Shown here: piece after piece, positions 20,984-32,644 of the stretch
Numbering within the stretch: the stretch's first letter is position 1
Layout of the letters: the number at the start of each line of letters is the position of its first letter
Source: Fagopyrum homotropicum
Lineage: Eukaryota; Streptophyta; Magnoliopsida; Caryophyllales; Polygonaceae
Direction: 5' to 3'
Assembly (NCBI GenBank): GCA_033239125.1
Contig: BSWB01000005.1
Span: 47,104,993-47,168,992 of the forward strand
DNA: 64,000 bases
The notes under the pieces: model-generated
Databases searched by the model: none
The model's input: only the letters and a program-made list of their open reading frames with translations
What the model was told of the DNA's origin: nothing
Program-made: the position numbers and the translations under genes

Positions 20984-23633
20984 TGTAACACCCCAAATCC
21001 GCGGGATATCGGGATGCTACGGGCGAGACCTCACAATGGGTCCCAGCTCTTAGCTTGACCACAATTTCACCGGACCTTTTCAACATGGCACAAATAAAGG
21101 CAAAAACTCAAATCATTTATAATGTATGCGAGAAACTGAAAGTAAAAGTACAAAGTGGAAACTCAGCCGAGTCCTCAAAATGGCACAATCTCAAAGGATA
21201 AATCCGAAATCCATAAATCCAAAAATCCAAAATAACAAAATAAACCCAAAAACGCCACCGTCCTATAATGTACGGCGACCCTCGGCTGTCTACTTCTCCA
21301 CCTCACTCGGCGGCGTTCCTAACCTGCAGGGCGTCTACACAAATGGTTTAAAACCGTTAACTCATATTCTAAGCATTAGAAACGGGGTGAGAAGCACAAT
21401 CACAAACAATCATCATAAACACACAAGCATCATACCACAAAGCATACAAATCCGGTTTATTATCTTGATTAATATTAAGTCATATCCCGTTCTTGTTCAA
21501 CTTCTTTTGTGACACGAGAATCTCCCGAAACTCGCCTCGGTCCCCACTTACCGGCATGGAACGGTGCGGATGCCTCCGACCGTCTAACCAGCACGGGCTA
21601 GTCGCCGAGAACCTCCTAGCTCTTGCAAGAGGTAGGCAGTGATGTCACTGCCCGTTATCATACACTTGGGCCAAATAATATAAAGTCGGTGATCCTATTA
21701 CCGGTTTAGTTGTTTATAAACATTCAACAATAACACACACACACACACACCACCTCACACACACCGATGCTAATACGCAAAATACAAACTAAGTAAGTCC
21801 GGAGACTTACCTCTCTTGAGGTAACTCGAATAAATTACTCTCAATTTCCCGTAGGAAAACGCTCAAAGCCTGCCCAAACGAGGCACTATCAATAACCAAC
21901 TAAAAGCTAAAAGTTCTCGGATATCTAGTTTCCAACATATATAATTATGATATCTACTCTAGCATGCTAGGTCCATTTTATAATCCCGAAGGTCATCCTA
22001 AGATCGTAGATAAGATAATTCCATAAGTTCAATACCCCAACCCTAAAACTTATGATTTAGGGCCACTACATGGCATTTGCTCTACGATATGCTAAGTTCA
22101 TCTAACATGTTATACTACCATTACCGAACTAACCAAGGAGAGTACTCACACGAGATCCAAGGTGAAGCACGGTCCACGGAGTTAAGAACGAGTTCGATTG
22201 CACCTATTGGGCGCTTTCGGATCTAAGGACAAAACTAAGAAAAATTAGCTTAAAAGCTAATTTTAAAAAGGAAAGTTTAGCGCATAAATATTTTCCAATG
22301 AAAACTCCGTTTTTCAAAACCGAGGTTAAACTCGTTAAAACCATTTCCGGGTAAATTATCCAAAATGGAAGGTTGATTGAAAAACCGAAATTCTAATTTC
22401 TCCAACAATCGAGTTAAACCCATCAAAGACACCAAAAATACTTGTAAAGGAGTTGGGTCACAAATCTTAACAAAATTAAGGGTTTAATAATATTAATAAT
22501 TTACTGCAGGATATAAATGTTCTCTTTCCAAAGTTTTTGGGTCAAAACTACAATTACACACAAAATGGGCACAAATTGTAATTATCCAAAAAAATAGGGT
22601 CACAACAGGAATTAGGTGCAAATAGAGGGGCAATTTACATATAAAAATCAAGCCCTCTTCAGCCTATTGTAACACGATAGGAGGCAGGCAGAGGAGCTTG
22701 TGGCGGCGGCCAGGCGGAGGGAGAAAAAGGCGACGGCGTCCCGGTGGCGGTTCCGCCGGCGGTGAGCGGCGTCTCCGACGGCGGCCCTCACTGCACATAA
22801 CAAACAAGGTGGCCGATTAGGGAAGGAGAGGAAAAGAGAAAGGATGGGGAGATAGGGCGGCCACCAACCAATCCGGCAGTCAAGGCGGCCCGAGGTGGGG
22901 GGAGGCTGCGTCTGCTCTTCCCGGTGGCTCCTAGCGGCGCTATAGGCGGCTGCCACCAGACCCGGCAGCCATTGACAAACAGCAGAGAAGAGGAAGAAAA
23001 AGAGAAGGGAAAAGGGGAGATGCAGCTCACCAGTTCCGGCTGGCTGAGGCGAGGCGGGGCGCTGGTTCTCCGGCCGGCGTCGTCTCCCGGAGGCAGAGGC
23101 GGGCTGAGTGAGAGTTGAGGGAGAGAAGTGCAGAGAGAGAGAGTTGAGGGAAAGGGGAAACGATAGAATAGGGAAAGGAAGGCTGGGTTTGGGTTTTGTC
23201 ATCAAAAGGGGAGTAGAGGCGGCTAGGGTAGGTGAGCAGCTACAACAGAGGAAATGAGGAGACACTTCTCAAGAACTCCTTCAGCACAAAAAGAGAATGG
23301 AAGAAAAGAAAGAAAATAAATAAAAGAGTAAATAGGAGGGATTACATATATATATATATATACATTTTTTTTTTTTGAAAAAAAAACTAACTCGATTTAC
23401 ATTTGGAACGGGATTTCCCGGATGGGTAAATCCCAAATTCCGACATAATTAATTTAATAAAATATGGGAATACATAATTGTATCCCTAAAATAATATAAT
23501 ACCCGGAAAAGTTATTTTTAAAATCTATATATATATATATAAAAAATACTTTATATAAGAACTCGAGCTATAGCGAATCGAGGGAAGGGGGAAAGACAAC
23601 GTCGGAATGCACCCGAATAAACGGGGCGTTACA
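20984..23633 (-). mobile_element. E2 3' LTR (2650 bp)
   Basis: On the minus strand it runs TGTAACGCCCCG (23633) to GGGGTGTTACA (20984). It differs from the 5' LTR at 29175-31876 by scattered substitutions and by AT-repeat length near 23526-23540. Candidate intron 2 lies at 21810 down to 21335. The 205-residue open frame on the minus strand at 22648-23265 is Pro/Ser/Leu-rich, is frameshifted in the other LTR, and is treated as leader sequence, not a gene. Confidence 0.92.
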
Positions 23634-23680
23634 TCAGGTCCTCCTAAAGAAAAGTTTCGTCCCGAAACTTGCTGAACGCG
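23634..23680 (-). other. E2 polypurine tract and upstream GGGACGAAACTT box
   Basis: Directly inside the 3' LTR the minus strand reads GTTTCGGGACGAAACTTTTC and then AGGAGGACCTGA. The GGGACGAAACTT box is shared with E1, O (as GGGGCGAAACTT) and E4 at the same place, so it is a conserved cis signal next to the plus-strand primer site. Confidence 0.75.
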
Positions 23681-23852
23681 GAACTCTCAAGCAAATGTGT
23701 TTTGATATTCTCTCGAAACACTATAACGTGGTAGCTATGACCCTTCTTATCCAAGGTCTACTCGCCTAGACTCGCAGGGTATACACATAGGGAACACACA
23801 CAACACATCACGTCACAAGTCACATAAGAATAATTGAAAGAAGATCTTGGGA

Positions 23853-25072
23853 CTAACCCAACGGTCCTATAGATGTGGCTAATCCTGCGTAAAACTCGGG
23901 ATAGTTCCTACGGACACTATCCTCCGTCTCCCAAGTGGCCTCATCGGCTCCTCGCCTCGACCACTGAACCCTCAACATCGGTATCTCCTTCGACCGAAGT
24001 CGTCTCGTACTACGCTCCAAAACTGCAATCGGATGCTCAACGAAAGTATGGTCCGGCTCGACTACCAGGTCCTCGTGGCTAATGACGTGCCTCGGGTCAT
24101 GTATGTACTCTCTCAGCTGAGATACATGGAACACCGGGTGAATACCCTCCAACCTCGACGGTAACGCTAACCTATATGCCACCTCTCCGACTCTCTCCAA
24201 AATCTCAAAGGGACCAACATATCGGGGGCTTAACTTCCCATTAATGCCAAATCGCTTGACACCCCGTGTCGGTGATACCCTCAACCAGACCTGAGCTCCT
24301 ACACTGAACTCTAGGGGTTTACGCCTCCTATCTGCATACGATCTCTGAAGGCTCTGTGCAGCCAACATCCTCTCTAGGATCAAAGCAACCCTAGCCATGT
24401 CATCATGTACCTGATCTGGAGCTACAACACTAGAACTCCCCGGCTCGTCCCACACATAAGGGAGTACGACATCTCCGTCCATACAATGCCTCATACGGTG
24501 CCATCCCTATCGATGCGTGCCAACTGTTATTTTATGAAAACTCCACCAATGGGAGGTGGTCTGGCCATACCTGCCCCTAGTCTAGCACACATGCCCGCAA
24601 CATGTCCTCTAAGGTCTGAATAGTTCGCTCGGACTGGCCGTCGGTCTGTGGATGATATGCGGTGGTGAAATGAAGACCCGAACCTAGGGCGGCGTGTACC
24701 TACTGCCAGAACCTCGAAGTAAAACGCCCATCCCTGTCCGAGATGATAGTCCTCGGGACTCCATGTAACCTCACAATCTGACAAGTAAACTCCTCAGCTA
24801 GACGACTCACCGGCCACATCTCCCGAATAGGAATGAAACGTGCGGTCTTCGTCAGCCTATCCACTACCACCCAAATCGCATCAAATGTCCTACTCGGTCT
24901 TAGACCGGTGACAAAATCCATGGATACGTCCTCCCACTTCCACTGCGGCAGAGGCAGTGGGTGGAGCTCTCTCCCTGGTCTCTAGTGCTCGATCTTGACC
25001 TGCTGGCAAGTCGTGCATCTCGCCACATATCTGGCTATATCGGGCTTAAGACCGCCCAACCAATAAGACCTC
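23853..25072 (-). pseudogene. E2 integrase and chromodomain, frameshifted
   Basis: Integrase joins element cDNA to host DNA, and the chromodomain steers it to marked chromatin. Fragments in order on the minus strand: KPDIARYVARCTTCQQVK near 25050-25000 (the CC half of the zinc finger); MDFVTGL at 24921 with the first catalytic Asp; the core SDRDGRFTSRFWQ ending in a TAG at about 24700; YHPQTDGQSERT in the following tract; then 23853-24494, which holds the C-terminal domain and the chromodomain (HVSQLREYI, EHPIAVLERS, RRGADEATWE). At least two frameshifts (near 25070 and 24500) and several stops separate these pieces. The counterpart in E4 is in one frame. Confidence 0.88.
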
Positions 25073-26806
25073 CTAATACATCTTACTCGTGCCTGGATGC
25101 ACTGAGTAAGGAGTAGAATGTGCCTCCTGGAAGATCCACTCTCTCAACTCTAGGTCTGACGGTACACAAATACTTTCCTGATATCTCAACAATCCGTCTG
25201 CTCCCGTGACAAACTGCGGTGCCTCTCCTCGGGCCATCCTGTCCCGAATCCTCGTCAAAATGGGAAATCCCTCTTGCTTCCGTCGGATCTCTCCGAACAG
25301 GTCAGGTAATATCTCTAACTCGGACAAGTGACAATCCATATCCGAAAACCGGATATCCATCTCCAACTCTATCAAATCCCTCTGCAACTGAGTCTGAACA
25401 GTAAGCCGAGCTATAGCCTGCTCTCGAGGAGTCCTCATACTCAAAGCATCGGCGACCACATTCGCCTTCCCTGAATGATACAAAATCTTCAAATCAAAGT
25501 CCTTAATCAGCTCTAACCATCTCCTCTGGCGGTTATTCAACTTCCGCTGAGTAAATATGTACTTCAGGCTCTTATGGTCTGTGAAGATCTGGCATGTGGC
25601 CCCGTACAAGTAGTGTCGCCATATCTTCAGGGCATGAACCACTCCTGCTAGCTCAAGATCATGGGTGGGATAATTCTCCTCGTACGGCTTCAGCTGCCGT
25701 GAAGCGTACGCAATAACCCTACCCCTCTGCATCAAAACGCACCCCAAGCCTAGCTTGGAAGCATCACTATACACTACGAACTCCTCTACACCCTCTGGCT
25801 GGGCTAATACAGGAGCGGAGGTCAACCTGCTCTTCAGCTCCTCAAAGCTGTGCTGACAAGGCTCAGACCACACGAACCTGGTAGACTTTCTCAGCAAGGA
25901 AGTAAGTGGCCGTGCAATCACGGAGAAACCCTCAACAAACCGGCAGTAATATCTCACTAAGCCCAAGAAACTGCGCACCTCCTTGACCGTCCTAGGAGGC
26001 GGCCATGAGGAAACGGTCTCTATCTTCGCTGGGTCAACCATGACACCCTCGGCGGAAACTATGTGACCTAGGAATGCCACCTCGGACATCCAAAACTCGC
26101 ACTTAGAGAGCTTTGCATAAAGCTCTCTATCCTGTAGGACTCGAAGCACTGTCCTCAGGTGTCATGCATGCACCTCTCTACACCGAGAGTATACCAAGAT
26201 GTCGTCTATGAACACTACCACAAACTGGTGTAAGAAGTCGATGAAGATGCCGTTCATCAACTCCATGAAGACGGCAAGTGCGTTCGTGAGCCCGAATGGC
26301 ATCACGACAAACTCATAATGACTGCATCATGTCCTGAATGCCGTCTTCGGCACGTCCTCCTCTCTCACCCTCAGCTGGTGGTATCCTGACCTCAAGTCGA
26401 TACGTGAAAACACGGAGGCTCCTTGCAACTGGTCTAGTAAGTCATCTATGCGCGGTAGAGGGTACTTGTTCTTGATGGTGACCTTATTCAATTCCCGGTA
26501 ATCAATGCATAGCCTCAAAGACCCGTCCTTCTTCTTAACGAAGAGGACCGGTGCACCTCAAGGGGAAACACTCGGGTGTATAAAACCCCTCTCGGCTAAC
26601 TCCTCGAGCTGCTTCTTCAGTTCCAGCATCTCGATCGGCGCCATGCGGTATGGAGCCTTGGAGATCGGCCTCGTGCTGGGCTCCAACTCAATAGAAAAAT
26701 CAACGCTCCTCTGTGGGGGTAAGTCGGGTGGGTCCCCAAAAACATCCTCAAACTCACATGCTACGGGGATCTCCACTAGTGATGGTCTTGTCTCCTCCAT
26801 GGCATA
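25073..26806 (-). pseudogene. E2 reverse transcriptase and RNase H, interrupted by stops
   Basis: One reading frame is shared across three open stretches. At 26558-26800 is the linker with PPQRSVDFSIELEPSTRPIS and the fingers. At 26327-26518 is MRLCIDYRELNKVTIKNKYP and SRIDLRSGYHQLRV. The palm follows with the FIDD catalytic pair at 26201-26206. At 25073-26149 are the thumb, connection and RNase H (VVYSDASKLGLGCVLMQRG, YEENYPTHDLELA, DHKSLKYIF), then the start of the integrase zinc region (HPGTSKMY). Stops lie near 26557, 26326 and 26150. The first two are TGA where an Arg codon is expected, which fits CGA-to-TGA decay. Confidence 0.92.
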
Positions 26807-26848
26807 GCACCAGAAGGCCTCGCATCCCTGCCCGATAAGTCTCGCGGC

Positions 26849-27335
26849 TCAGATCGCGCTAATGATGGTACCGGTCTTTCGAAGGTCCCAACCTCGGAAA
26901 ATCACCTCGTGTCCCGTCTCTGTAGTGACCGTCACGGTCCTCCGGCTGATGTCTAACACGGCTCGGTGGCGGTCCATCCAATTCATCCCAAGGATGACTT
27001 CTTCATGCACTAGGTGCATGACATAGAAGTTGGCTAACCAATCACGGTTTCCCAAACGTATGGGACAACCGTGTACCTCTCGGGTACCACTAATCCTACC
27101 CCCTTCGGGTAACCCCACAACAAAGGATCTCCCCTCTACCGTAACTAAGGATAACCTAGCTACACAATCATCGGATATAAAAGAGTGCGTAGCACCCGTA
27201 TCAAATAAAACTCGGACCGAAATGCCGTGAATGTAAATAGTACTTGTAGCTGTTGGCGCTGCTGGATCAGCAACACTCCTCAACTCGAACACCCTAGCCT
27301 GTGTGCCTCTGGTCTCCTGGGTACCTCCACCACGG
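26849..27335 (-). pseudogene. E2 protease (retropepsin), locally intact
   Basis: The open frame 26849-27292 on the minus strand holds a full retropepsin-like domain: ARVFELR entry, catalytic LFDTGATHSFIS (Asp codon near 27200), the flap region, and EEVILGMNWMDRHRAVLD. It would cut the gag-pol polyprotein. It shares frame with the RT after a TGA at its end, and is out of frame with gag upstream, where a frameshift near 27340 lies. E4 has DTSA instead of DTGA at this active site. Confidence 0.88.
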
Positions 27336-28752
27336 CTCTACCTCGGCCCCGTCCCTGGGCTGATCCCTAGGTACGAGTCTGACCCTGACCCCTCTGTTGA
27401 AAACCCACAGACTGAAACTGTGGCGGCCTCTGGCTGCCCCTTGCTACACCAGCAGGTGAAGAACCCTGCTGTGACTGGGACTTGCCCTGACGGCAAAAAG
27501 CGGCTCAGTGGCCCATCTGACCACAAGTGAAACACACCACAGGTGGCTTCCTATAACTACTCTTCATGTGCCCATATCCTCCACAGCCGTGACACTATGG
27601 TCCCCGACCGGGCGCCTGCATCGACTGTTGTGGACCGGAACGTCCCTGTGTCTGGCTGCGTCCCTTCCGTGAGGCTCCTGCCCCTGAACTTGCTGGAAAA
27701 GTCCTCTGTCTCTTGTCCGGCCTGCCGGACTGTGCCGCTCTCCTAGACCTAGAGCGGTCTCTCTCATACGCTGAAGCTCGGTCCTGGTACTCCGTCAATG
27801 AGGCACAACGAAATCCCGCAAGGTAAGCACGAGTGGACTCCCTCAGTCTCCTAGAAAAGAGGTAGACGTGCTGGTCCGCTGGGGGTGCAGCGGGTCCCAA
27901 CAAAGCTAACTCCGCCCGAAAACGTCTAATCGCCTCCATGACTGGGACGTCCTCAAATCCCGCCTCTAAGAAATCCTAGACTCTGTCTCTCCGCAGTGAA
28001 TCTGGGCAGAATGTCTCTCTAACGAGACTCAGTAGCTAATCCATCCTTGTCACACCTCCTCTAACGGTCCTCCACCGATACTGGGCCTCCTCTCAAAATA
28101 TTGTTTGGACTATCTCCACCTGTCTCTCCTCTAGACAACGGATCGCCTCTAGTGCCGACTCCACATGCCCAATCCAATGCTCAACCTCAAACCCTACCTT
28201 CCCATCGAAGTAGGGTACATGCTGTTGGTTGAAAGCCTTCAACCATGAATCAGGTCTTCGAGACCTCAACTCATCTCTAGCGACCTCTATAACCGGCTCG
28301 GGTGCAACTGCCGCTGGTGAAACCACCTTTGGTGCGGCCCTAATGGAAGTAACTCTCTGTGAGACCTTAGCTGATCTCGCAGGTGCAGGTGCAGGCACCG
28401 GTGGTGCGGGAGGTAGTGCTCCTGTCCTGAATGCCTCCTCCAATCGACCTACGTAGTCTGCAAATACAGTAGCTCCAATAGATGGTCCCCCTGTCCTAGC
28501 AGATGGGGAACTATGGGCTCCGGACCTCACAACTGTCCTATCTCTAACCTCGGGAATGACGCTCTCAGCTACATCCTCCACGGGAATCTCAGCTGCTGGC
28601 GGATCCACGGCGGGTGGATCCGCAATGGGGATACGTCCCCAGCCTCTCGTGCCTGGAGGTCTCCCTACCCGTCCCCGTCTCTGGGCGGTAGGTGGAAGAG
28701 GGGGTCTACCCCTGGCGGGTCCTACGTAAGCGGTGGCTCTCGTACGTGCCAT
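27336..28752 (-). pseudogene. E2 gag with two zinc knuckles, broken by stops
   Basis: Start MARTRATAYVGPARGRPPLPP at 28752, directly after CAG (28753-28755, minus strand). The first 219 codons are open: a basic, Pro-rich N-terminus and the capsid start (DSWLKAFNQQHVPYFDG, EVEHWIGHVE). The same frame continues through stops at 28093-28095 and two more before 27940, then 27595-27939 (ELALLGPAAPP, RESTRAYLAGF), which ends in a TAG where a Gln is expected. Zinc knuckles follow in frame: CHGCGGYGHMKSSY (last Cys lost) and CFTCGQMGH-stop-AAFC (TGA in place of the Arg seen in E4). No full protein can be made. Confidence 0.9.
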
Positions 28753-29174
28753 CTGATAACGTATGGTGTATATTTATATAAATACGTATGTAATACTTAT
28801 GAAATTAATATGATAATAATTCATAAAAGCATGATGGTAACCATAATCCAAAAGTACAACCATGGCCCATAAGCCCAATCACCCTAAGGTCATATACATA
28901 ACTAGATACATACAAGTCCACAAAACATCCTAAGGCCGTACATAAATATATGACTATGTAATAATAAATATATACATCAATCAAATCCAGAAATCTATAT
29001 CGCCGAGGTTTACGTGAGGAGTGGTGGTCCCGTACATTCTAACCCAATCCCGACTCATGCATATGATTTTGAAAACGAAAAAGTCAGAACCCGTGGAGTT
29101 CTGTTTATTCTTCATTCGGCCTTTAGAAGGTTGCGAGTGCCATTGTTGTCAACCTAGGGCTCTGATACCACTTT
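28753..29174 (-). other. E2 leader and primer-binding site
   Basis: The primer site TGGTATCAGAGCCC is on the minus strand at 29170-29157, four bases inside the 5' LTR. The rest of the ~400-nt leader is AT-rich, with no open frame, and ends in a CAG directly before the gag ATG, like a splice acceptor. Confidence 0.85.
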
Positions 29175-29518
29175 TGTAACACCCCAAATCCGCGGGATAT
29201 CGGGATGCTACGGGCGAGACCTCACAATGGGTCCCGGCCCTTAGCTTGACAACAATTTCACCGGACCTTTCCAACATGGCACAAATAAAGGCAAAAACTC
29301 AAATCGTTTATAATGTATGCGAGAAACTGGAAGTAAAAGTACAAAGTGAAAACTCAGCCGAGTCCTCAAAATGACACAATCTCAAAGAATAAATCCGAAA
29401 TCCATAAATCCAAACATAACAAAATAAACCCAAAAACGCCCCCGTCCTATAATGTACGGCGACCCTCGGCTGTCCACTCCTCCACCTCACTCGGCGGCGT
29501 TCCTAACCTGCAGGGCGT

Positions 29519-29990
29519 CTACACAAACGGTTTAAAACCGTTAACTCATATTCTAAGCATTAGAAACGGGGTGAGAAGCACAATCACAAACAATCATCAT
29601 AAACACACACGCATCATACCACAATGCATACAAATCCGGTTTATTATCTTTATTATTATTAAGTCATATCTCGTTCTAGTTCAACTTCTTTTGTGACACG
29701 AGAATCTCCTGAAACTCGCCTCGGTCCCCACTTACCGGCATGGAACGGTGCGGATGCCTCTGACCGTCTAACCATCACGGGCTAGTCGCCGAGAACCTCC
29801 TAGCTCTCGCAAGAGGTAAGTAGTGATGTCACCGCCCGTTATCATACACTTGAGCCAAATAATATAGAGTCGGTGATCCTATTACCGGTTTAGTTGTTTA
29901 TAAACATTCAACAATAACACACACACACACCACCTCACACACACCGATGCTAATACGTAAAATACAAACTAAGTAAGTCCGGAGACTTAC
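29519..29990 (-). other. E2 LTR candidate intron 2 (472 nt) with donor hairpin
   Basis: The donor AG|GTAAGTC on the minus strand sits in GTAAGTC-TCCG-GACTTAC (29990-29973). The 3' end reads GTTAACGG and then GTGTAG ending at 29519. The equivalent in the 3' LTR is 21810-21335. Splicing is inferred from conserved position and signals. Confidence 0.5.
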
Positions 29991-31723
29991 CTCTCTTGAG
30001 GTAACTCGAATAAACCACTGTCAACTTCCCGCAGGAAAACGCTCAAAGCCTGCCCAAACGAGGCACTATCAATAACCGACTAAAAGCTAAAAGTTCTCGG
30101 ACTTCTAGTTTCCAACATATATAAATATGATATCTACTCTAGCATGCTAGGTCCATTTTATAATCCCGAAGGTCATCCTAAGATCGTAGATAAGATAATT
30201 CCATAAGTTCAATACCCCAACCCTAAAACTTATGATTCAGGGCCACTACATGGCATTTGCTCTACGATATGCTAAGTTCATCTAACATGTAATACTTCCA
30301 TTACCGAACTAACGGAGGAGAGTACTCACACGAGATCCAAGGTGAAGCACGGTCCACGGAGTTAAGAACGAGTTCGATTGCTCCTATTGGGCGCTTCCGG
30401 ATCTAAGGACAAAACTAAGAAAAATTAGCTTAAACGCTAATTTTAAAAAGGAAGGTTTAGCGCATAAATATTTTCCAATGAAAACTCCGTTTTCCAAAAC
30501 CGAGGTTAAACTCGTTAAAACCATTTCCGGGTAAATTATCCAAAATGGAAGGTTGATTGAAAAACCGAAATTCTAATTTATCCAACAATCGAGTTAAACC
30601 CATCAAAGACACCAAAAATACTTGTAAAGGAGTTGGGTCACAAATCTTAACAAAATTAAGGGTTTAATAATATTAATAATTTACTGCAGGATATAAATGT
30701 TCCCTTTCCAAAGTTTTTGGGTCAAAACTGCAATTACACACAAAATGGGCACAAACTGTAATTATCCAAAAAAATAGGGTCACAACAGGAATTAGGTGCA
30801 AATAGAGGGGCAATTTACAAATAAAAATCAAGCCCTCTTCAGCCTACTGTAACACGATAGGAGGCAGGCAGAGGAGCTTGCGGCGGCGGCCAGGCGGAGG
30901 GAGAAGAAGGCGACGGCGTCCCGGTGGCGGTTCCGACAGCGGTGAGCGGCGTCTCCGACGGCGGCCCTCACTGCACATAACAAACAAGGTGGCCGATTAG
31001 GGAAGGAGAGGAAAAGAGAAAGGATGGGGAGATAGGGCGGCCACCAACCAATCCGGCAGTCCAGGCGGCCCGAGGCGGGGGAGGCTGCGTCTGCTCTTCC
31101 TAGCGGCTCCTAGTGGCGCTATAGGCGGCTACCACCAGACCCGGCAACCATTGATAAACAACAGAGAAGAGGAAGAAAAAGAGAAGGGAAAAGGGGAGAT
31201 GCAGCTCACCAGTTCCGGCTGGCTGAGGCGAGGCATGGCGCTGGTTCTCCGGCCGGCGTCGTCTCCCGGAGGCAAAGGCGGGCTGAGAGAGAGTTGAGGG
31301 AGAGACATGTAGAGAGATTTGAGGGAGAGGGGAAACGATAGAATAGGGAAAGGAAGGCTGGGTTTGGGTTTTGTCATCAAGAGGGGAGTAGAGGAGGCTA
31401 GGGTAGGTGAGCAGATACAACAGAGGAAACGAGGAGACACTCCTCAAGAACTCCTTCAACACGTCAGGCAGGAAAAAGAGAAGGGAAGAAAAGATAGAAA
31501 GAAAAAGGAAAGAAAATAAATAAAAGAGTAAATAGGAGGGATTATATATATATATATATATATAATTTTTTTTTGAAAAAGAAACTAACTCGATTTACAT
31601 TTGGAACGGGATTTCCCGGATGGGTAAATCCCAAATTCCGACATAATTAATTTAATAAAATACGGGAATACATAATTGTATCCCTAAAATAATATAATAC
31701 CCAGAAAAGTTATTTTTAAAATC

Positions 31724-31788
<65 letters not shown>
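31724..31788. repeat. (AT)n microsatellite in the E2 5' LTR
   Basis: An almost pure AT tract of about 65 bp with one AC interruption. The 3' LTR has only about 15 bp of AT at the matching place (23526-23540), so the difference arose after insertion. Confidence 0.95.
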
Positions 31789-31792
<4 letters not shown>

Positions 31793-31876
31793 CTTTATAT
31801 AAGAACTCGAGCTATAGCGAATCGAGGGAAGGGGAAAGACAACGTCGGAATGCACCCGAATAAACGGGGCGTTACA

Positions 31877-32644
31877 CCATATATCCACATCGAAGGAAAT
31901 AGAAGAAAAGGCTATGATCTTGTAGAAATCAAATTTATACTAATGAGTAACAACAAAGAATTTACACATAGGGGTGACTAGTTGACTGGCTGGCAGATAA
32001 GAAGAATAACCACACAATTATAAAAGACTTTTATCAACATCTGGACCCTGTAAGAAATCAACTGCGACAATAGTGAAATTAAATAAAAAAGGAGTGTTAA
32101 TAAAATTGAACAAGTTGAAGTTAGTAACTCTAATTAAATTTAAGAAGAAAATTTGGGCGATCGGAGTTGACTCCTTAATTATTAATTGTAAAGAGGATTG
32201 TTATGAGCAATTGTCCTCCTACTAGCTAAGGAAAATTTGACAGATCACAATTAACACGGAATGGAGACTCACAATTTAGTGTAAGGGCGAGAAGTAGACT
32301 TTACACGCCTAGAGACGTTTTCTCTTCTTCGAAGATATAAGAATTTCGGAAGAAATCACAACGCCAGTATCAAAAGGATCGACGCCCTGTGGCATAGTCA
32401 ACAGAGTTTTTGAAGGAAGTATTTCAAACAACGCCGATTAAGGAACATGTGTATGTGAGAATAGTGTGGTGGAGTCAAGAGTCCGGGGTAACCTCTACAT
32501 TATAACAAGTCTTAAGTCATAAACACCCGCAATCCATACAAGAAGAACGGTAAATAGAGAATAATTAAGGTCATAGGAACCGCAAGGAAGTACTTACAAG
32601 CTATCATAGGAGACTCGAAGGAACTATTTACGCTTGATGAGTGA
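31877..32644 (+). mobile_element. O interior, middle part between E2 and E3
   Basis: It resumes O after E2. No coding domain. About 32160-32640 is a second unit of the ~0.5-kb internal repeat (TAGCTAAGGAAA, GGAGACTCACAA, CGCCAGTATC, GAGTCAAGAGTCC), cut short by E3. It ends AGTGA (32640-32644), the left target duplication of E3. Confidence 0.8.

Larger units (their letters stand above)
15918..22294. repeat. Tandem segmental duplication, copy B
   Basis: The partner of 8794-15145. This copy runs on without a break into the rest of E2, so it is taken as the original arrangement. It comprises flank (15918-16616), the O 5' LTR (16617-19681), O interior (19682-20983) and the first 1.31 kb of E2. 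With the spacer, the full duplicated unit would be about 15146-22294 (7.15 kb). Confidence 0.9.
20984..31876 (-). mobile_element. E2: Tekay/Del-type chromovirus nested in O, minus strand
   Basis: LTRs at 20984-23633 (3') and 29175-31876 (5') flank a 5.5-kb interior read on the minus strand. The target site is CCGTA (20979-20983) on the left and CCATA (31877-31881) on the right, a 5-bp duplication with one mismatch. The order gag, protease, RT, RNase H, integrase and chromodomain is complete, but stops and frameshifts break every domain. The Met-tRNA primer site and the chromodomain at the integrase end indicate the Tekay/Del branch of chromoviruses. Confidence 0.92.
29175..31876 (-). mobile_element. 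E2 5' LTR (2702 bp)
   Basis: Minus strand, TGTAACGCCCCG at 31876 to GGGGTGTTACA at 29175. It is longer than its partner chiefly because of an expanded AT tract at 31724-31788. The GC-rich leader around 30870-31300 ends in a possible donor CTG|GTGAG (intron start 31209). Candidate intron 1 ends CAG at 30050, a micro-exon covers 30049-29991, and candidate intron 2 covers 29990-29519. The terminal hairpin (29217-29234) keeps the loop CATTGTGA with one G-U pair on the sense strand. Confidence 0.92.

Noticed and set aside
22648..23265. 205-codon minus-strand open frame in the E2 LTR
   Set aside because: Low-complexity Pro/Ser/Leu text in the LTR leader. The second LTR copy is frameshifted into two overlapping frames, so there is no sign of selection for protein.
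31652..31888. Open frame with Tyr-Ile repeats
   Set aside because: It is a translation of the AT microsatellite.
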